A stretch of DNA of 5,710 nucleotides from positions 1 to 5,710 of the forward strand of contig CAMCUG010000104.1 in the NCBI GenBank assembly GCA_945878835.1, written 5' to 3'. Of this stretch, positions 5,704 to 5,710 are shown in pieces. The position numbers were made by a program, and so were the translations under genes. Under the pieces are notes generated by a model. The model was not told where the DNA came from. It searched no databases and saw only the letters and a list, made by a program, of their open reading frames with translations. Position 1 is the stretch's first letter, and each line of letters starts with the position of its first letter. This DNA is from Chryseobacterium gleum (GTDB taxonomy: Bacteria > Bacteroidota > Bacteroidia > Flavobacteriales_D > Sanyastnellaceae).

Positions 5704-5710
5704 AACAATG

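Overview
The window looks like a chromosomal segment of a Bacteroidota bacterium, probably Flavobacteriia-like. The evidence is the XseA N-terminus, the AT-rich spacers without clear Shine-Dalgarno sequences, candidate promoters of the TAnnTTTG type, and a secreted protein built of YKA repeats. No rRNA, tRNA, CRISPR array, transposase or integrase was seen, and the lineage cannot be fixed further from this sequence alone.

Layout. At the left edge (1-208, minus strand) is the 5' end of xseA, the large subunit of exodeoxyribonuclease VII. A divergent AT-rich spacer (209-588) separates it from a plus-strand cassette of three genes: an ABC/AAA15-like ATPase (589-2013), a single-domain von Willebrand factor A (VWA) protein with an intact metal site (2084-2716), and an uncharacterised protein with a four-cysteine cluster (2737-3924). 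The cassette converges tail to tail on a minus-strand pair, with the two stop codons overlapping by 4 bp. The pair is a secreted six-repeat protein (5339-5674), followed 8 nt later by an SLC13/DASS-type anion transporter (3921-5330).

How the genes may work together. The three-gene cassette is the part most likely to be an undescribed system. All three products look cytoplasmic, and they combine a P-loop ATPase with partly degenerate catalytic motifs, a metal-dependent VWA adaptor, and a probable zinc-binding protein with a separate C-terminal domain. This resembles the logic of known NTPase plus VWA modules, but it has no MoxR-type AAA+ ATPase and no recognisable nuclease or pore-forming effector. 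Its function, in defence, complex assembly or stress response, is inference. The minus-strand pair looks like an ordinary transport operon with an odd partner: a small exported repeat protein translated just ahead of a dicarboxylate-type carrier whose second SNT motif reads SNL.
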